This document shows, in pieces, positions 4,472 through 5,441 of a DNA stretch of 5,441 nt. The translations under genes and the position numbers were made by a program. Origin of the DNA: Actinomycetota bacterium (GTDB lineage Bacteria; Actinomycetota; Actinomycetes; Streptosporangiales; Streptosporangiaceae); contig QGUZ01000329.1 of the NCBI GenBank assembly GCA_003242605.1, positions 1-5,441 of the forward strand, in the 5' to 3' direction. Positions within the stretch are counted from its first letter, which is position 1. Each line of letters begins with the position of its first letter. The notes beneath the pieces are model-generated. The model was not told the DNA's origin, did no database searches, and saw only the letters and a list, made by a program, of their open reading frames with translations.

Positions 4472-4475
4472 GGAG
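4472..4475 (+). promoter_or_regulatory. Shine-Dalgarno of the ABC ATPase gene
   Basis: GGAG 5 nt before the ATG at 4481. It fixes the start and excludes in-frame upstream ATGs that lie within padR. Unlike padR, this gene has a ribosome binding site, as expected for an internal operon gene. Confidence 0.8.
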
Positions 4476-4480
4476 TCGAA

Positions 4481-5440
4481 ATGATCATTGAGGCGCACGA
4501 CCTGCGCAAGACGTTCACGGTCCGGCGCGGCCCCGGCAAGCCCGTGCAGGTCGAGGCCGTCCGCGGCATCAGCCTCACCGTCGGCGAAGGCGAGATCTTC
4601 GCCTGCCTCGGCCCCAACGGCGCCGGCAAGACGACCACGGTCCGCATGCTCGCCACGCTGATCACCCCCACCTCGGGCACCGCCCGGGTCGCCGGGTACG
4701 ACGTGGTGAAACAGGCCGCCAAGGTCCGGGAGCGCATCGGCTACGTCGGCCAGTACGGCGGCATCGACGAGTTCGCCCCCGGCCGGGTGAACCTCGTCAT
4801 GGCCGGGCGCCTCGCCGGGCTCTCCCGCGCCCAGGCCGCGGCGCGCGCCGACGAGCTGATGGCCGCGTTCAGCCTCACCGAGGTCGCCGACCGCCCGGTG
4901 CGCACGCTCTCCGGCGGCCAGAAGCGGCGGTTCGCGCTCGCCGTCGGCCTCGTGCACCGGCCGCCGCTCGTCTTCCTCGACGAGCCCACCACCGGCCTCG
5001 ACCCGCAGAACCGCGCCACCCTCTGGGAGGAGATCCGCGCCCTGCGCGACCAGGGCACGAGCGTGCTGCTCACCACCCACTACCTCGACGAGGCCGACGC
5101 GCTGTGCGACCGGCTCGTCATCGTCGACCACGGCAGGATCGTCGCCGAGGGCACCCCGGCCGCGCTGAAGAAGGAGCTCGCCGCGGACGTCGTCACGCTC
5201 CGCGTCGACGACCCGGCCGCGGGCCGCGAGCTGCTGGAGAAGCAGCCGTACGTCACTGAGACGCAGCAGGACGGCGAGGGCCTGCGCGCCTACCTCGAGG
5301 ACGGCGAGCACAACCTCCCGGCGCTGCTGCGCGCCGTGGAGAACGCCGGCCTCGCGATCCGGTCGATCGCCCTCGAGCGGGCCACGCTCGACGACGTGTT
5401 CCTCAAGTACACCGGACGCTCGCTGCGCGACGCCGCCTGA
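4481..5440 (+). CDS. ABC transporter ATP-binding protein, DrrA-like, 319 aa
   Basis: The cytoplasmic ATPase subunit of an ABC exporter, which hydrolyses ATP to drive a separate membrane protein. All motifs are intact: Walker A GPNGAGKT (44-51), Q-loop Q91, signature LSGGQ (143-147), Walker B LVFLDEP (163-169), D-loop GLD (172-174) and H-loop H200. Residues about 230-311 form the C-terminal extension typical of the daunorubicin-resistance (DrrA) type, ending in the characteristic LERATLDDVFLKYTGRSLRD. The length fits that family. There are no membrane segments, so a permease (DrrB/ABC-2 type) is needed and is expected immediately to the right, outside the window. It sits 97 bp behind padR and is probably co-transcribed with it and repressed by it. 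Known relatives export drugs, antibiotics or lipids; the substrate here cannot be read from the ATPase. Confidence 0.95.
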   Translation: MIIEAHDLRKTFTVRRGPGKPVQVEAVRGISLTVGEGEIFACLGPNGAGKTTTVRMLATLITPTSGTARVAGYDVVKQAAKVRERIGYVGQYGGIDEFAPGRVNLVMAGRLAGLSRAQAAARADELMAAFSLTEVADRPVRTLSGGQKRRFALAVGLVHRPPLVFLDEPTTGLDPQNRATLWEEIRALRDQGTSVLLTTHYLDEADALCDRLVIVDHGRIVAEGTPAALKKELAADVVTLRVDDPAAGRELLEKQPYVTETQQDGEGLRAYLEDGEHNLPALLRAVENAGLAIRSIALERATLDDVFLKYTGRSLRDAA

Positions 5441-5441
5441 C

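Noticed and set aside
4319..5311. Minus-strand open frame of 330 codons opposite the ABC ATPase
   Set aside because: It is antisense to a gene with every ABC motif intact. Its composition is that of a mirrored GC-rich coding strand.

Overview
This window looks like chromosomal DNA from a high-GC actinomycete. Base composition is strongly GC-rich, codon third positions are almost all G or C, and the gene families (bacterial GH15 hydrolase, DUF6882-like protein, PadR regulator paired with a DrrA-type ABC ATPase) are typical of Actinomycetota. A Streptosporangiales-like host is possible, but the sequence alone does not fix the genus. I see no rRNA, tRNA, CRISPR array, transposase or phage gene.

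Layout: (1) 1-656, minus: 5' part of a GH15 glucoamylase/trehalase-type gene that runs off the left edge, with a GTG start and a strong Shine-Dalgarno. (2) 657-1065: a gene-free gap with three GC-rich hairpins, two of them plausible terminators for the next gene. (3) 1066-1485, minus: a 139-residue protein of unknown function with a Cys/His-rich tail. (4) 1486-2237: a 750-bp gene-free gap between divergent genes. It carries a diverged tandem duplication with a unit of about 185-225 bp, including a 38-bp perfectly conserved core. (5) 2238-2960, plus: a DUF6882-like protein. (6) 2989-3675, minus: a short-chain dehydrogenase/reductase (SDR), convergent with the previous gene across a 28-bp G-rich gap that fits a G-quadruplex motif. 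(7) 3853-4383, plus: a PadR-family repressor, divergent from the SDR, with a clear promoter overlaid by two overlapping palindromes. (8) 4481-5440, plus: a complete DrrA-like ABC-transporter ATPase that ends one base before the window edge. Its membrane partner is expected just downstream but is not visible.

Function: the right-hand part is a standard regulator-plus-efflux unit. PadR probably represses its own promoter, and the ATPase behind it, until a ligand (possibly the exported compound) binds. The SDR is divergent and may or may not share this control. The left-hand genes (GH15, the unknown 139-aa protein, the DUF6882-like protein) have no obvious pathway link to it or to each other.

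The gene content is ordinary and I found no convincing new multi-gene system. The more interesting signals are non-coding: three genes share a -10-like hexamer exactly 7 nt before an ATG (predicted leaderless mRNAs), the PadR promoter has overlapping palindromes, the long intergenic gap holds a duplicated element, and the padR-ABC spacer can form two mutually exclusive stems.
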